Below the pieces are notes generated by a model, which worked only from the letters and a program-made list of their open reading frames with translations, had not been told where the DNA came from and ran no database searches. From contig JAWQUS010000022.1 in NCBI GenBank assembly GCA_036365455.1, positions 3,720,001 through 3,784,000 of the forward strand: 64,000 bases of DNA, written 5' to 3'. The position numbers were made by a program, and so were the translations under genes. Each line of letters begins with the position of its first letter. The stretch's first letter is position 1. This document shows positions 21,165-32,519 of this stretch, one piece after another. This DNA comes from Macrosoma leucophasiata. Taxonomy: Eukaryota > Arthropoda > Insecta > Lepidoptera > Hedylidae.

Positions 21165-21374
21165 CTTTTTTTATGTAATGGAAGTGACAAACAAACATAC
21201 AGTTCACATTGATGTAAGTGATCACTGCAGCCTATAGACACAAAGACCAAGGTCAAAATGCAGATGCGTTACCACTCCTGAGGACTAAGGTGTTATGCCT
21301 CTGAGCCGGAAAATACAGGGCCGTATATTACCACTGCCTACGCCCGCGAGCTCCATCACTGGAGCTCTACCAAC
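21165..21374 (-). mobile_element. REP-B with internal deletion
   Basis: T run and ATGTAATGGAAGTGAC at the start, CTCTACCAACAG at the end; ~75 bp missing internally. A further plus-strand REP-B piece at ~21395-21455 is split by the next MITE. Confidence 0.8.
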
Positions 21375-21458
21375 AGATTAATCTACACTACACTCTATCA
21401 ACAGTTAGATGATAATGTATGGCCCCGCAAATAGATATAACATAGGCCAAACAACTTT

Positions 21459-21604
21459 CCCCCTTATTCATAAACGTATTTTAGCTAAAGTGTTGCTAAT
21501 CTCTCCTTTGTCTTTTTCTATCCTGTACATTTGACAATGCAACTGACAAGGACAAAACATACTATAGCTAAAACGTGTCTAATGTACGTTTATGAATAAG
21601 GGGG
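21459..21604. mobile_element. MITE-Z, complete
   Basis: Ends CCCCCTTATTCATAAACG and inverse; TTT left and TTA right. Lies between two REP-B pieces. Confidence 0.85.
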
Positions 21605-21914
21605 TTAGGCCTCAGGGGTGGCAACGCATCGATTTTTGTTTAGATTAGGGCATACAATTATCAAGACTTTTAGATAATCGGAAAATGATAAATTATCGTA
21701 CTTTAAAATAAAACCGGTAATTAGCGGTATTTACAAAAAATGTAATTAACACGTATTTTTTCACATAACATTAGTAAACTCATAATATCTACCTCTGCCT
21801 CTCCGCGTAGGCCAAATACCTATATTGTATTTTTCTTAGAAATATAATTAAAAGTAAAAATAAACTTAATTTATTAAGTAGATACTGGCGGCCCGCACCG
21901 GCTTCGTACGGGTG

Positions 21915-22205
21915 CATAGAGCAACGCGGCCCACCGGTCGCGGCGGACCGGAGGGGAGTAGCCATAGCGTGTATTACCGATGCAAAACAGTCTGTCATTT
22001 TTTGCGGGGGGAAGTGCGTGCGACACACACGCACACTACAAAAATCGTCTATTACTACGAATATCACACCTTTTTTAACAAAATACAGAAACAATATCAC
22101 GCACACATTTAAACATCTAGGCGACAGGTACAGGACCATTTGGGCTTGTACTTTGACAGAGGGGAAAGCCTGCATAAGGCTTCTCCCCTTCGGTGTTGCT
22201 CTTTG
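21915..22205. mobile_element. MITE-E, complete
   Basis: CATAGAGCAAC...GTTGCTCTTTG flanked by TACGGGTG and CACGGGTG (7 of 8 bases). Confidence 0.85.
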
Positions 22206-22534
22206 CACGGGTGCCATTACTAACATAATAAGGCGACTATAAATTGAGATGTAAGCTATCCCTATCTTTCAATTTGGATCACTGTTTGTTTAAAAACAAA
22301 GTTTGATTAAAATCGGTTAAGATGTTTAGGAGTCCATCGCGGATAAACAACGTGACGCCTAATGATTACTAAATACAGAACACAACCCGGTGTAAGTAAT
22401 AATGTAATTTCAGAAGATATAATTATGTGTAATTTATTATAAAACTTAGATAAGTACCACGAAGTGTCCAATTAATTATCTATATATTTAATATAATTCG
22501 GCTTTAAATTAATTATCTATATATTTAATTGATT

Positions 22535-22722
22535 CGGCTAATTTTGGTTTTGAATGATTTTTGGCAGTCCAGGGAAGGTTTGAAAAGTAAGAAAATATGA
22601 AGAAATTGAAGGGAAACCGTAAAAACCACAATTTTATTTTCCCATACAAGTAGTCCGTATCTATCAAACCTCTGACACATTATTTCATTCTGAGGCAATA
22701 CGAAGTTTGCAGGGTCAGCTAG
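22535..22722 (+). mobile_element. Helitron-like element, deleted 5' part
   Basis: 3' part identical in layout to 58095-58332: GTCCAGGGAAGGTTTGAAAA, TCTATCAAACCTCTGACAC, ending GGGTCAGCTAG before T. The 5' side is replaced by a ~41-bp tandem AT-rich repeat (TCTATATATTTAAT twice). Confidence 0.65.
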
Positions 22723-24114
22723 TTGATTAATAAAAAATCTTTAGTTAACCTATAATACATTTTCTATGCTAAGGTGATTTCCCGAAAGAGTACACTGCCG
22801 GCGACTTTTGTAATCATAAACCCCCAACAATTAATCCATAAAATATAATAAAACTCAAAGTGGAATTAAAAAATAAATTAAGATATTAAAATATTATATC
22901 AATGTATTTTAAAGAGCCGCTTAATTTCAAATTTTGATCATAAGATGGGTATGATTTTTGAAGATTTATTTTTGAGGATGTGACAACTAATGATGGCGGA
23001 AGTCCACTTTTTTTAATCAATCACAAAGGCAAAATTTCCTTTGAACCAAATATATTAAGATACTTACCAAAAAGTTTGTCCTTATTTATAAATATCTTCA
23101 GACTCTGTCCATTGTCACATCAATAAAAACACGTCACTGTACATCATTAAAAATATATTAGCAAACCATATAATAACGATTAGCACTTTGAATTTTATAA
23201 ATAGAACACTTTTTTCCTTATTTTATCATCGGCTCTGGAACTAGTGCTTTTGAGCATTCGCACTTTTGCAGTGTTGCCATTTACACCCGTCAGATGTTTT
23301 TTGTTTACATTCAACTTGGCACGGATTCGATTCTATTTTTGAAACGCAATCACAACGATAGCAAATCAATGTTAAAACTTTGTATTACGTGGAAATACAC
23401 AAGATCCATTTCGCAGGCTATTAAAATTAATAATACACCGATCCAAAATTCTGCGTTGGATATTAGCGATAAAGATACGGCCGCTCTTGAGGACAGCGGG
23501 AGCCAAACTGAGTTTAACATCTCTAATGACGTCTTGCCTTGGCACGACTCTAATTAGTACGTTTTTGGTACTTTGTCTTCGAGTTTTCAGTAATTTCACA
23601 CACTTCATAAAAGAATCAGTCTTTGAAAACGGTACCTTTAAACCATTTACGTTTTAAAAACAAAGTCCTTGGCGGTTACCAAAACTCATTTTCCCTTTAA
23701 TTACGTAAGACTATAGAAATCAGCAAATCACAAAGTTAGTCTAGCATTACGTAAACAAGAATTCCTTTTACGGTGATTATAAAAAAACAGAAAAGCGCGG
23801 GTCGAGCTGTCACGTACGCAAATTACTTTTGCCGCGAAAAACTGGAAATGTCACAGACGTCACAGATTACGTATTTTTCTTTTTTTTTCTCAATAGTAAC
23901 ACAGGTCACCCGTAACGTATGGGTTGTAAGATAACACTGACAGCTTAGTATTCATGTAGATCTAATTTTAAAGTATCCAAGGTTTCTACGTAAGGTGATA
24001 TGGCGAACAATAAGTCATTGTTTTTATTTTATGCATATTCAAATATTATAATGCAGGCACATATAATTATGTAATGTCAACTCAAATAAATATTTTATTG
24101 ATTTTTAGCGTGCA
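22723..24114. other. 1.4-kb AT-rich stretch with one unassigned frame
   Basis: A + strand open frame at 23294-23557 (87 codons) ends in ALEDSGSQTEF...VLPWHDSN; it overlaps no known repeat but has no recognisable domain and no splice context I can defend. Otherwise no feature. Confidence 0.3.
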
Positions 24115-24529
24115 AACAAATAGTTTCGACTTCGTATAGCGTTATCTTTACTGCACACTGACCATTTGGTCGACAAACGTCACATAGGCAGAGAATATGT
24201 ATGTATGTATGTATCTTCACGCCAGGTCCCTAACGGGGTAGGCAGAGAGTGTAGAGCGTCAGATATCCCGGTCCTGACATACCTCTTGGGACTCGTCTAC
24301 CTTCATCATTCTCCTCATACATGCACGCCGATTCCTAAGACTTTTGACCCCACCATCAGACAGAACTCGACCTATTTTGTCCTTGTCCTACCTTGATCTT
24401 CCTGGAGAGAATATGTAATAATAATAGGTAAGGTGCGAAAGAGATTACGCTCTACAGACCCGAAATAAGCCGAGGTATCCTTCCTGGAGTCGACGTGCAA
24501 TAATTCTTATTGTATGCTGTACATTGGAA
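24115..24529. mobile_element. MITE-C split by LINE-A
   Basis: TAGTTTCGACTTCGTATAGC arm at left; AGATTACGCTCTACAGACCC and the right end GTATGCTGTAC after the LINE. Confidence 0.8.
24202..24405 (-). mobile_element. LINE-A tail in MITE-C
   Basis: 204 bp, (TACA)n tail at low coordinate, exact 12-bp target duplication AGAGAATATGTA at 24190-24201 and 24406-24417. Confidence 0.92.
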
Positions 24530-24992
24530 TAACCTATATGCTACAATTTTCAAAGATTAAAAGAACATGCGGACGTAATCGCAGGCATAAACTAGTATAC
24601 ATATAATATACTAAAATACCTACAACGTATATTTATTAGATTGGTCGTGCTTCGTTTCAGTTATACAGGAAGGAATGTTAAAATAATGTTTATAATGAAA
24701 TATCGATTGTATTTAATTGTACCTACCTACTGTTTAATGTAAACAATCATGTATCAACAAGGTACAATGTATGTTTGTTGTAAGTATAATGTTTATTTGA
24801 TCCCTGCTACATTCATTACAAAAACCAGCTATATGTGTTTCACGGAATCATCTCGATGTTCGAGTTAACTTAAAAAAAAGAAGTCTAAAGGTGAACGCAC
24901 ACTTATCGGAGCCGAACGCGCTGAAGGAGCCGAACGAGCCGAAGTCAAATAAGCCTCGCAGCTATATGAATACAAAAAACCCTCGTACATAC
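24530..24992. other. Unassigned AT-rich stretch
   Basis: No feature except GGTGAACGCACACTTATCGG at ~24890, a block also at 2225 and 2672, leading into the satellite. Confidence 0.4.
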
Positions 24993-25163
24993 CCGCACCG
25001 AAAGAATCGACCGCGCCGAAGGAATCGACTGCGCCGAAGGAATCGACGGCGCCGAAGGAATCGACCGCGCCGAAGGAATCGACCGCGCCGAAGGCATCGA
25101 CCGCGCCGAAGGAATCGACCGCGCCGAAGGAATCGAAAGGGCCGAAGAAATCGTCGTCTATTT
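24993..25163. repeat. 18-bp minisatellite
   Basis: About nine units of CGAAGGAATCGACCGCGC with few substitutions. In one plus frame it encodes a basic hexapeptide repeat (RNRPRR), in another KESTAP; the second frame has no start codon and is closed by a stop 5' of the array, so neither is convincing as a gene. Confidence 0.9.
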
Positions 25164-25477
25164 TCTTTACACCTGTCGCACAGAGTTACAGATTGTACAG
25201 CTCTTCATAATCACGTAATTCACGTACTAATTCTATCAAATTAGAAACACCAATTTTTAGAATATATGATAAAGTACTAATTTTTTACTCGCATGTATAA
25301 GTAAAACATAAATAAGTGATTAATTGATCCAATAATATTGATTAAAAGAATAAATTACCTTAGGGATAATAAAGTCGGTAGGATCAGCCGGCCGTCTTGG
25401 ATTTCTTGGATTCAGCAGATTCCGATTCGAAAATTTACTGTGTGATGGGTTAACCAGTAACGATTTAGAAATTAAAG
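25164..25477. other. Unassigned AT-rich stretch
   Basis: Nothing recognised. Confidence 0.4.
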
Positions 25478-26015
25478 AAAAAACCGGTCAAGTGCATGTC
25501 GAGCCACGCGCAGTGTAGGGTTCCGTAGTTACAGAGTAAGAGATGTAATGAAAAAAATAAATATATATTTTCAATGGACTTGTTCGAAATTTTCGAGTAA
25601 AATACATTTGATCGACTATAACTCGCAAACTTGAAAGGCCAACTTTAGTGTGATAGTTTTCCTTTTAATTTCGTTAGTAGCTACTATCGCCGTAACGTTT
25701 GAATTTCTAACAACAACCGTTTAGTCTGTAGGGACACTTGAGTCTAACGAAAATTTGCACTTTAAAGCTTAATAAATCACGAACAGTTAACTAAACCGAA
25801 AGATGATGTTCGTACACCCATAATATTTTTAAAAGACCTATCCAACGATACCCCACATTACATGAAAATCGAAAATTAAAAGAAATATCCGCGTGTTACT
25901 AGGTTACCCTAAACATTTTTTTTTACATTTTTATTCTACCACTTTTTAGGCGTGATTAAGGTGTATACTTGTGCCAAATTTCAAGTCTCTAGTACAGTTT
26001 TTGCGCTAAACCGCG

Positions 26016-26047
<32 letters not shown>

Positions 26048-26095
26048 GACATGGCGAAACTATAAGGGTTCCTTGTTTACTACGGAACCCTAAAA
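25478..26095 (+). mobile_element. REP-BB, near complete
   Basis: Starts AAAAAACCGGTCAAGTGCAT with GTAGGGTTCCGTAG and ends TACTACGGAACCCTAAAAA, so the GGGTTCCGTAG block is inverted at the two ends. A (GACA)n block at 26018-26046 precedes the end. Family is common in Lepidoptera as I recall it; mechanism undecided. Confidence 0.75.
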
Positions 26096-26099
26096 ACGG

Positions 26100-26456
26100 A
26101 AAGAAAAAATTGACTTCGCTTAACTCGCATGTGTTATTGCGAAAAATAAATAGTAGAATTATTAAGTGAACAGCGACATCTTAACGATATTGTATAAACT
26201 GCAAAGTCTATCATAACTGTTGTACAGCTATTTAGTTATCAATGGATGTCGTTCACCGACCCTAAATCGGTTAAAAATCAAAAAGGGAAAGCCAAATTTG
26301 ACGTATCGGTGTGGGACTTCTTTAGCTTATTGGTAAAGCGGCTGGACTGATCATCCTGAGGTCGTAGGTTCGATTCCTGCCCGAAGTCAAATACTTCTTT
26401 TCGTTTTTGCTTTAATTTCTAAAGTTCACTCGCATGTGTTATTGCGAAAAATAAAT
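26100..26456 (+). repeat. tRNA-F unit (tRNA-like sequence at 26315-26388)
   Basis: The tRNA-like part has acceptor arms GACTTC/GAAGTC, box A TTTAGCTTATTGG and box B GGTTCGATTCC, so pol III signals look intact; the anticodon stem CTGGA/TCCTG has mismatches. The block TCGCATGTGTTATTGCGAAA occurs at 26125 and 26430, a 305-bp period, so the locus is one full unit plus the start of another. Confidence 0.75.
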
Positions 26457-26529
26457 AAAACAGTAACGATTTTGCAGGCCCAAAATTCCGTCCGTCAAAC
26501 CCTTTCAGCTAATTAAATAGAAAGGATAG

Positions 26530-26588
26530 AATCACTTACCATCAGTGTAAACTGTATGCTTGTTTGCCACTTCATTACATTAAAAAAT
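26530..26588 (+). mobile_element. REP-B 3' stub
   Basis: Only the last ~55 bp (GTATGCTTGTTTGCCACTTC, A run). Confidence 0.65.
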
Positions 26589-26812
26589 CCATCTTCGCAA
26601 CTTTATAAAATATTTGAACACTGTATCTCATGTTTTCGACTATGATATATCATTGTGTACATACCTTGTAATATTTTTTTAATCTTTTATCTTTCGCCAC
26701 CAACGGACTTAAATATTTGTGTTGGAAATTCGGAAACATGTCTCAAAAACATGCTCTAGTAATGCTCTAGTAAAACATGTAGAGGAGGGATTTTTTTGGA
26801 TTTACTCGAGCG

Positions 26813-27092
26813 CATGGTGGTAGAGCTCCAGTGACGGAGCTCGCGGGCGTAGCACCACCGCATTACCTAATATACTTGCCGCTAAATGGTAGTCTTCAGC
26901 ACTATCGTGTTACAGTCAGACGGTAATGTACGGCCCAGTAATTTTCGGCACAGAGGCATAACACCTTAGGCCTCAGGAGTGGTAACGCATCTGCATTTTG
27001 ACCTTGGTCTTTGTGTGTGTCTGTAGGCTGCAGACATCACTTAACATCAATGTAAACTGCATGCTTGTTTGCCACTTTTAGTACATAAAAAA
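26813..27092 (+). mobile_element. REP-B inside TIR-T sequence
   Basis: Full-length copy following GGATTTACTCGAGCGC (26796-26812), a TIR-T end. A second TIR-T end follows. Confidence 0.85.
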
Positions 27093-27097
27093 TGCTC

Positions 27098-27255
27098 TAT
27101 AGGAGGGGAGAGCCCAAGAGGGATTTATTTGGATTTACTCGAGCGCGTCAGATTAAAGGTATGGGAGATACCTTGAAACTTGTTGAGTACTTCCACCAAA
27201 TCTAAGTTTCTATACGGGGCGGAACCCTTAGAGCTCCGCCACGGCGTTGCCGCAC
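27098..27255 (+). mobile_element. TIR-T terminal fragment
   Basis: AGAGCCCAAGAGGG, GGATTTACTCGAGCGCGTCA and GGGAGATACCTTGAA match the left end of the complete element at 46094-46656. Confidence 0.7.
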
Positions 27256-27261
27256 ATCTTA

Positions 27262-27600
27262 GGGGTCGTTCATAAATTATGTAAGGCGTTTAGGGGAGGG
27301 GGGGTGTTGACTGAATATTATAACTTCTTACTATAGGTAAGGGGGGCAGAGAATCTAAAATTACGTAAGATTTGAAATTGAAAATTCTACCACTTTCGCG
27401 CTAAAAATTGGCATTATTGAATAGCGCCATCTGTACTTCATCTCTTTAACTTGATATTGAATCTTACAAAAATCTTTTCTTACGAAAATTTCTTATTAAG
27501 GGGCAGGGGGGACTAGTCGTAATCTTATGATGTCTTACAGTAGGGGGAGAGGGGGTCAAATTAGCCCTCAAAACCTCTTACGTAATTTATGAACGACCCC
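27262..27600. mobile_element. MITE-S, complete
   Basis: Long inverted ends GGGGTCGTTCATAAATTA(T/C)G; flanked by TTA on both sides (27259-27261, 27601-27603). G-rich subterminal blocks on each arm. PIF/Harbinger-like target (inference). Confidence 0.88.
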
Positions 27601-27607
27601 TTATTCG

Positions 27608-27890
27608 TTAGACAAGAGACGCTCCAAAATGTATGGAGCTTGGGCCCCTTCTACACTATTGAGAGAAGAAGCATGAAATACTAAATCATTTTCAACTATT
27701 CAAATCGTTTAATGTAAGTATATTTCAAAAACAAGAATGTCATAATGTAGGCATTAAAATAAATATTTCCGACAAAAAAACAACGATTCAAATAATTTTT
27801 TGAGTATTTTTCCATGATTCTACGTATTGTTCTATATTTCTTGATGTAGTGTAGGTACAAGCTGCTGGCCCAACGTGGAACTTGTCATTT
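27608..27890. mobile_element. MITE-CC copy
   Basis: Shares TGGAGCTTGGGCCC...TACACTATTGAGAGA and the end GATGTAGTGTAGGTACAAGC with 41112-41435. Confidence 0.65.
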
Positions 27891-28096
27891 GATTGGGTGC
27901 ACTAAACGTAATTTCTGTGTATCTTGGTGTATCTGATATTTTTCAGTAATTTTGCAGCTCCATTTTTGAAACAATCTAATCTTTTCGAAAAGCGCACGGC
28001 ATCAGCTATGGGTCAAGGACACGTCAGATATTCTAACGATCAAAGAGTCTCTTCCCGTTTTAAGGTCGGTCAAAAGAAACGTGCAGAATGATATCA

Positions 28097-28305
28097 CGAC
28101 GACCCGGTTAGTCCAGCGGTGTGAGATGACCGTTTGATTCGAAGGGTCGCGGGTTCGATCCCCGCACCGGGACAAATATTTGTATGGCCTACAGATATTT
28201 GTTTCGGGTCTGGGTGTTTGTGTATGTGTTGTATGTGTACAACGGCACCCACGACACAGGTTTACACCTACTGTGGGGCTGTGAGTGTAAGCGTATTTTT
28301 TTAAT
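28097..28305 (+). mobile_element. SINE-L, tRNA-derived SINE
   Basis: Head GACCCGGTTAGTCCAGCGG; box B CGGGTTCGATCCCCGC; body with ACAAATATTTGTATGGCC; T-rich end after AGTGTAAGCGTA. Confidence 0.88.
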
Positions 28306-28342
28306 TTTTTTTATCACAACATTGGTTGAGCTTCATTACATT

Positions 28343-28635
28343 TACTAGTGGTAGAGCTCCAGTGACGGAGCTCGCGGGCGTAGGCACCACCGCATTACCT
28401 AATATACTTGCCGCTAAATGGTAGTGTTCAGCACTATCGTGTTCCGGTCAGGTGGTAATGTACGGCTCTGTAATTTCCGGCACAGAGGCATAACACCTAA
28501 TGCCTCAGGAGTGGCAGCGCATTTGCATCTTGACCTCTGGTCATTGTGTGGGTGTCTATAGGCTGCAGTCATCACTTAACATCAATGTGAACTGCACGCT
28601 TGTTTGCCACTTTTATAATATAAAAAAAAAAAAAA
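28343..28635 (+). mobile_element. REP-B, full length
   Basis: ACTAGTGGTAGAGCTCCAG to a 13-A tail. Confidence 0.9.
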
Positions 28636-28641
28636 TGGTAA

Positions 28642-28748
28642 AAACCGGAACAAGGTAGTGCTGAACACAACCATTTGGCGGCAGATAAATTAGGTTATGC
28701 GGTGGTGACTACGCTCGCGATCTCCAACACTGGAACTTTACCACCACT
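28642..28748 (-). mobile_element. REP-B 5' part, minus strand
   Basis: Diverged piece (CGGAACAAGGTAGTGCTGAA to TTTACCACCACTA) directly after the A tail of the previous copy, so the two lie tail to tail. Confidence 0.7.
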
Positions 28749-28879
28749 AAATTTATAATTAGGTCCATAAAAAAATCAGTCTGACCTTCCTTTCAAATAT
28801 TCCAAAAACCTACATCAGTCTATATTGAGGGACACTCAGTTTAATATAGTATGTCACTCTTGGATTGATTGGCATAATT

Positions 28880-28935
28880 ATAAAAAAACGGCCAAGTGCG
28901 ATTCGAACTCGCGTGCACAGGGTTCCGTGAAATTA
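28880..28935 (+). repeat. REP-BB 5' stub
   Basis: ACGGCCAAGTGCGATTCGAA and GGGTTCCGTG only. Confidence 0.6.
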
Positions 28936-28940
28936 AAAAG

Positions 28941-29144
28941 AAATACGCTTCTATTCACAGCTCTACCCTAGGTATATATTGCCTATAAACCTGTATTGTG
29001 GATGCCGTTGTACACACACGTACGCAAACACCCAGACCCGAAACAAATATCTGCCATCACAAATATTTGTCCCGTTGTGGGAATCGAACCCGCGACCCTT
29101 CGAATCTAACGGTCTTCTCACACCGCTGGACTAAACGGGTCGTC
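28941..29144 (-). mobile_element. SINE-L, minus strand
   Basis: Inverse of the tRNA-like head ends at 29144 (CTAAACGGGTCGTC); box B inverse GGGAATCGAACCCGCG. Confidence 0.87.
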
Positions 29145-29149
29145 AAACT

Positions 29150-29745
29150 GAATAATAATAATAACAGTGGCAACCCTTTATACGTCTCACTGCTGGGCAC
29201 GAATCTCTCCCCTTCTTGGGAGGAGGCCTGGAGCTTACTCCACCACGCTGCTCCAATGCGAGGTTTTTTTTAATGTAATGGACGTGGCAAACAAGCATGC
29301 AGTTCACATTGATGTTTACTGATGACTGCAGCCTATAGACATCTACACAAAGACCAAGGTCAAATGCAGATGCGTTACCAGTCCTGAGGCCTAAGGTGTT
29401 ATGCCTCTGAGTCGGAAATTACTGAGCCGTACATTACCACTTGACCGGAACACGATAATGCTGAACACTACCATTTAGCGGCAAGTGCATTAGGTAATGC
29501 GGTGGTGCCTGCACCCGCAGGCTCCGTCACGGAGGCTCTACCACCAGTAGGGTTGGTGGAGATACGGGTTAGCCCGCCGTGTCTGATGTTTTCAAACCGC
29601 TTACAAGGCCTCCGACAAGGTTTCACGACTGCTATCTATCGATAACAACCGGGACCGACGGCTTAACGTGCCCTTCGAAGCACGGAAACGCGTATTTTAA
29701 TTTACCACTAGCAGTCTACCATCACACACCTGACCGCGCCCGCGA
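29150..29745 (-). mobile_element. SINE-D split by REP-B
   Basis: 3' end and ATT tail at 29150-29263 (ACGTCTCACTGCTGGGCACG), body and 5S-like head at 29550-29745 (CCACTAGCAGTCTACCATCA, GACCGCGCCCG). Confidence 0.82.
29264..29549 (-). mobile_element. REP-B inside SINE-D
   Basis: T run, AATGTAATGGACGTGGC to CTCTACCACCAGTA. The junctions show only 2-3 bp shared, so no long target duplication. Confidence 0.88.
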
Positions 29746-30085
29746 CGCCTTGAGTTACAGTAACATGTACAAGAAATATTCTATTACAGAGTTTGGTTTA
29801 CCGCCATTGTTCAGTCACAGTACAAATATGAACACTATGGAAACTATGTAAAAACGTTCGAAACGCTGCATCACACAAACATTCGCATCGACGAGGCTCC
29901 TAAGCGGTTCTCGCGGTGCTGCAGTAGCGAGTCACTCGCTACTCGAACGTAATGTTTCGACCATTTTGTACGTAGTTTCCATACTGTTCATATTTGTACT
30001 GTGGTTCGGTTGACCTAATGCACTTGCGGAAGAATTCTCCTCCACTACAAAGAGGGCGAAGGGACCGTCACGTCCCGAGGTTTCA
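29746..30085. repeat. REP-J remnant split by a MITE
   Basis: CCGCCATTGTTC before and GGTTCGGTTGACCTAATGC, GGGCGAAGGGACCGTCACGT after the MITE at 29816-30003 match REP-J. Confidence 0.5.
29816..30003. mobile_element. Palindromic MITE in REP-J
   Basis: 188 bp; ends CACAGTACAAATATGAACA and near-perfect inverse extending ~38 bp. Interior contains a CGAGTCACTCG core. Confidence 0.8.
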
Positions 30086-30467
30086 AGAAGTAGGTAATAG
30101 TTTATATAACGAAATTAAAAGGAAAATTAAGAAGACTTCACAAGTTTACGAGTAAATACTAAAAATGTATTTGGCCCGAAAAATTTAAGTGCACGTGGAT
30201 CGACAAGCGATTGCCTTTTTAAAAAAAAAAAAAACAAATAGTGCTTTTTTTTAAACGAAACCCTAAAGCATTTTAAAGTGAACTCCAAGAGACAGACATG
30301 TAAATTACGAAATACAAGTTTTTAAAATTAAATAGTTATTCATTCATATTTTTATGGCAATATGTAATTAAGGTTTATATTCCATGAAATGCTATACAAT
30401 ATGAAAAAACATCTTGCTATGAAATTGTGTAAAGTTTGACACCTAACGATTTTGTGTTTGTAAGCGT
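30086..30467. other. Unassigned AT-rich stretch
   Basis: Nothing recognised. Confidence 0.4.
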
Positions 30468-30605
30468 TTTTTTTTTCTTATGTAACGAAGATGGCAACCA
30501 AGCATGCAGTTCACACGGATGTTAAGTGATGAATGTAGCCTAAAGACCACACAAAAACCAAAGGTCAAAATTCAGATGCATTGCCACCCCTGAGAAGGTC
30601 TCAGT
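30468..30605 (-). mobile_element. REP-B 3' part
   Basis: T run, ATGTAACGAAGATGGC; broken at GAGAAGGTCTCAG. Followed immediately by another copy. Confidence 0.75.
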
Positions 30606-30608
30606 TGT

Positions 30609-30873
30609 TTTTTTTTTATGTAATGGAAGTGGCAAACAAGCATGCTGCTCACATTGACGTTAAGTGATGACTGCAGCCTATAGACACCCACACAAAGACC
30701 AAGGTCAAAATGCGTTACCACTCCTGAGGCCTAAGGTGTTATGCCTCTGTGTCGGAAATTACAGGTCCGCACATTACCACCTGACCGGAACACGATAGTG
30801 CTGAACACTACCATTTAGCGGCAAGTTAATTAGGTAATGCGGTGGTGCTTAGTGTGCCTACGCCCGCGAGCTC
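30609..30873 (-). mobile_element. REP-B, ended by TIR-Y
   Basis: T run, ATGTAATGGAAGTGGC; interrupted at GCCCGCGAGCTC by the next element. Confidence 0.87.
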
Positions 30874-31040
30874 AGATTCTTTTTTGACGTGACAACGTCT
30901 TAAATTAGGTTGCGGCTCGGAGTCACTCATGAAAAAGTGTAACGCCCGGTAACGTAACGATGAGTCACCGAACGAGAGAGAGGCCTGCCGGACCGGCGAA
31001 TGCCTTTCTACCGAGAAAAAGACGTTGTCACGTAAAATCT
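30874..31040. mobile_element. TIR-Y element
   Basis: Ends AGATTCTTTTTTGACGTGAC and inverse of AGATTTTACGTGACAACGTC share GACGTGACAACGTCTT / AAGACGTTGTCACGT. 167 bp, no coding. Confidence 0.75.
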
Positions 31041-31129
31041 TCGCCCGTAAAACCGACTTTACAGGCAACCAGTTTTTTTTTTATCAAGAAATAAAAAAAT
31101 ATGCAAGTACTGTTAATTGTGGCCAAGAA

Positions 31130-31189
31130 TTTGAATTTTTATACATTGTCATTTTTGGCTCTTCCGTCTCAAGAGGTTGCCGACCCCTG
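31130..31189. mobile_element. Isolated hAT-like right end
   Basis: AGGTTGCCGACCCCTG at 31174-31189 equals the right terminus of the hAT-like element at 36458-38936. No partner end seen. Confidence 0.6.
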
Positions 31190-31597
31190 ACCTAAGCGAT
31201 GGTGGTTGGGTGTGGGGTGGCTGGAGTGAGCTACGACCCTAAGTATGTAAACAAACTATGCCTACTAAGTCAGTTATTTTAAATTCAACAAAAACCTTAA
31301 CTTTTACAAATAGTTTGGTGCAACCGATCTCTTAAGCATAGCTAACAATATCTTAGCATTGCACTTAACAAACCTAAAAACCAGTTTAACTCTTACGTCA
31401 ATCATAAAATACAACTCTTTAGTTTTAAATTAGCTATTAGTGTTATCTTTAAACATCAGCCTATACTCGCAAGGTCGTGGCTAAACACACTGTTTAGGCA
31501 CAGTAAATAGATGTGGTTTAGGCATCAGTGGGCGGTCCGAGTTAGTGATGTCATTGCACATGTTAGAATACTATGGATATGCCTTGAAACCTATACT
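31190..31597. other. Spacer with REP-U copy at 31465-31580
   Basis: AAGGTCGTGGCTAAACACAC...ACTGTTTAGGCA recurs at about 32845-32945. Nothing else recognised. Confidence 0.5.
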
Positions 31598-31795
31598 ATC
31601 TATACTAATATTATAAAGCTGAAGAATATGTTTGTTTGTTTGCTTGAAAGCGCTAATCTCAGGATCTACTGGTCCGATTTGAAAAATTCTTTCAGTGTTA
31701 GATAGCCCATTTATCGAGGAAGGCTTTCTATATCACGCTAAGATGAATAGGAGAGGGTAGGTAACATTGCAACCGTGCGAAGCCGGGGTCGGTAG
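31598..31795 (+). mobile_element. Helitron-like dispersed element
   Basis: TACTAATATTATAAAGCTGA start, (TTTG)n block, TTCTTTCAGTGTTAGATAGC, ending GTGCGAAGCCGGGG. Commonly annotated as Helitron-derived in insects; the CTAG end is decayed here. Confidence 0.5.
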
Positions 31796-31811
31796 TTTTA
31801 TTATACAGTTT

Positions 31812-32375
31812 CATCACCACTTAAGCCGAAAGTCGTCCATTGCTGGAGAAAGCCTTCCCCAAAGACACCCACAACAGTGTTGTGCGTCATTAGGGGCGAA
31901 TGTGCCATAATCGCCACGCTTGGCAGGCGGATTGGTGATAGCAGTGGGGTAGTTTGATCGTGGGACGCTGTGCTGCCCATTCCGTGTTGTTATATTTAAC
32001 TACCGCCCTATTGGAATGCTTTGACACCCATTGCTCGGTGGACTGACTGCACTAACTGGTAGTAGAGCTCTAGTGACAGAGCTCGAGGGCGTAGGCACCA
32101 TCGCATTACCTAATACTTTCCGCTAAATGGTAGTATCCAGCATTATTGTGTTCCGGTCAGGTGGTAATGTACGGCCCTGTAATTTCCGGCACAGAGACAT
32201 AACACCATAGGCCTCAGAAGTGATAACGCATCTGCATTTTGACCTTGGTCTTCATTTGGGTGTCTATAGGCTGCAGTCATCACTTAACATCAACGTGATC
32301 TGCGTGCTTGTTTGCTACTCCCATAAAATAAAATAAAACTATCGGAACAATTCTTCCCCAGTAGAGGGCGAAGTT
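31812..32375 (-). repeat. REP-J split by REP-B
   Basis: CCATAATCGCCACGCTTGGC and CGCCCTATTGGAATGCTTTG, then the REP-B, then CGGAACAATTCTTCCCCAG. The edge CGTCCATTGCTGGAGAAAG resembles an RTE 3' terminus. Confidence 0.5.
32054..32338 (+). mobile_element. REP-B in REP-J
   Basis: ACTGGTAGTAGAGCTCTAG to CCCATAAAATAAAATAAAAC. Possible 4-bp ACTA flanks. Confidence 0.87.
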
Positions 32376-32519
32376 TACTAATTAATTATTATTATTATAC
32401 ACTTTATTATACGCTAGAACACAACAAATAACACATATATGAAGATAAGGTGAGAAACTGAGAACAAAATAAAGTCTTGCAGTAAAAGGTGCGATATCTT
32501 CCTTACCACCTTTGGGTCA

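Noticed and set aside
24891..25244. 117-codon arginine-rich frame as a gene
   Set aside because: Driven by the 18-bp satellite, whose unit keeps the frame open; no start context, splice or homology evidence.
26315..26388. Functional tRNA gene (also 32637, 32968, 36694, 45979)
   Set aside because: Acceptor and T arms fold, but the anticodon arms have mismatches or wrong length and the copies lie in mobile repeat units.
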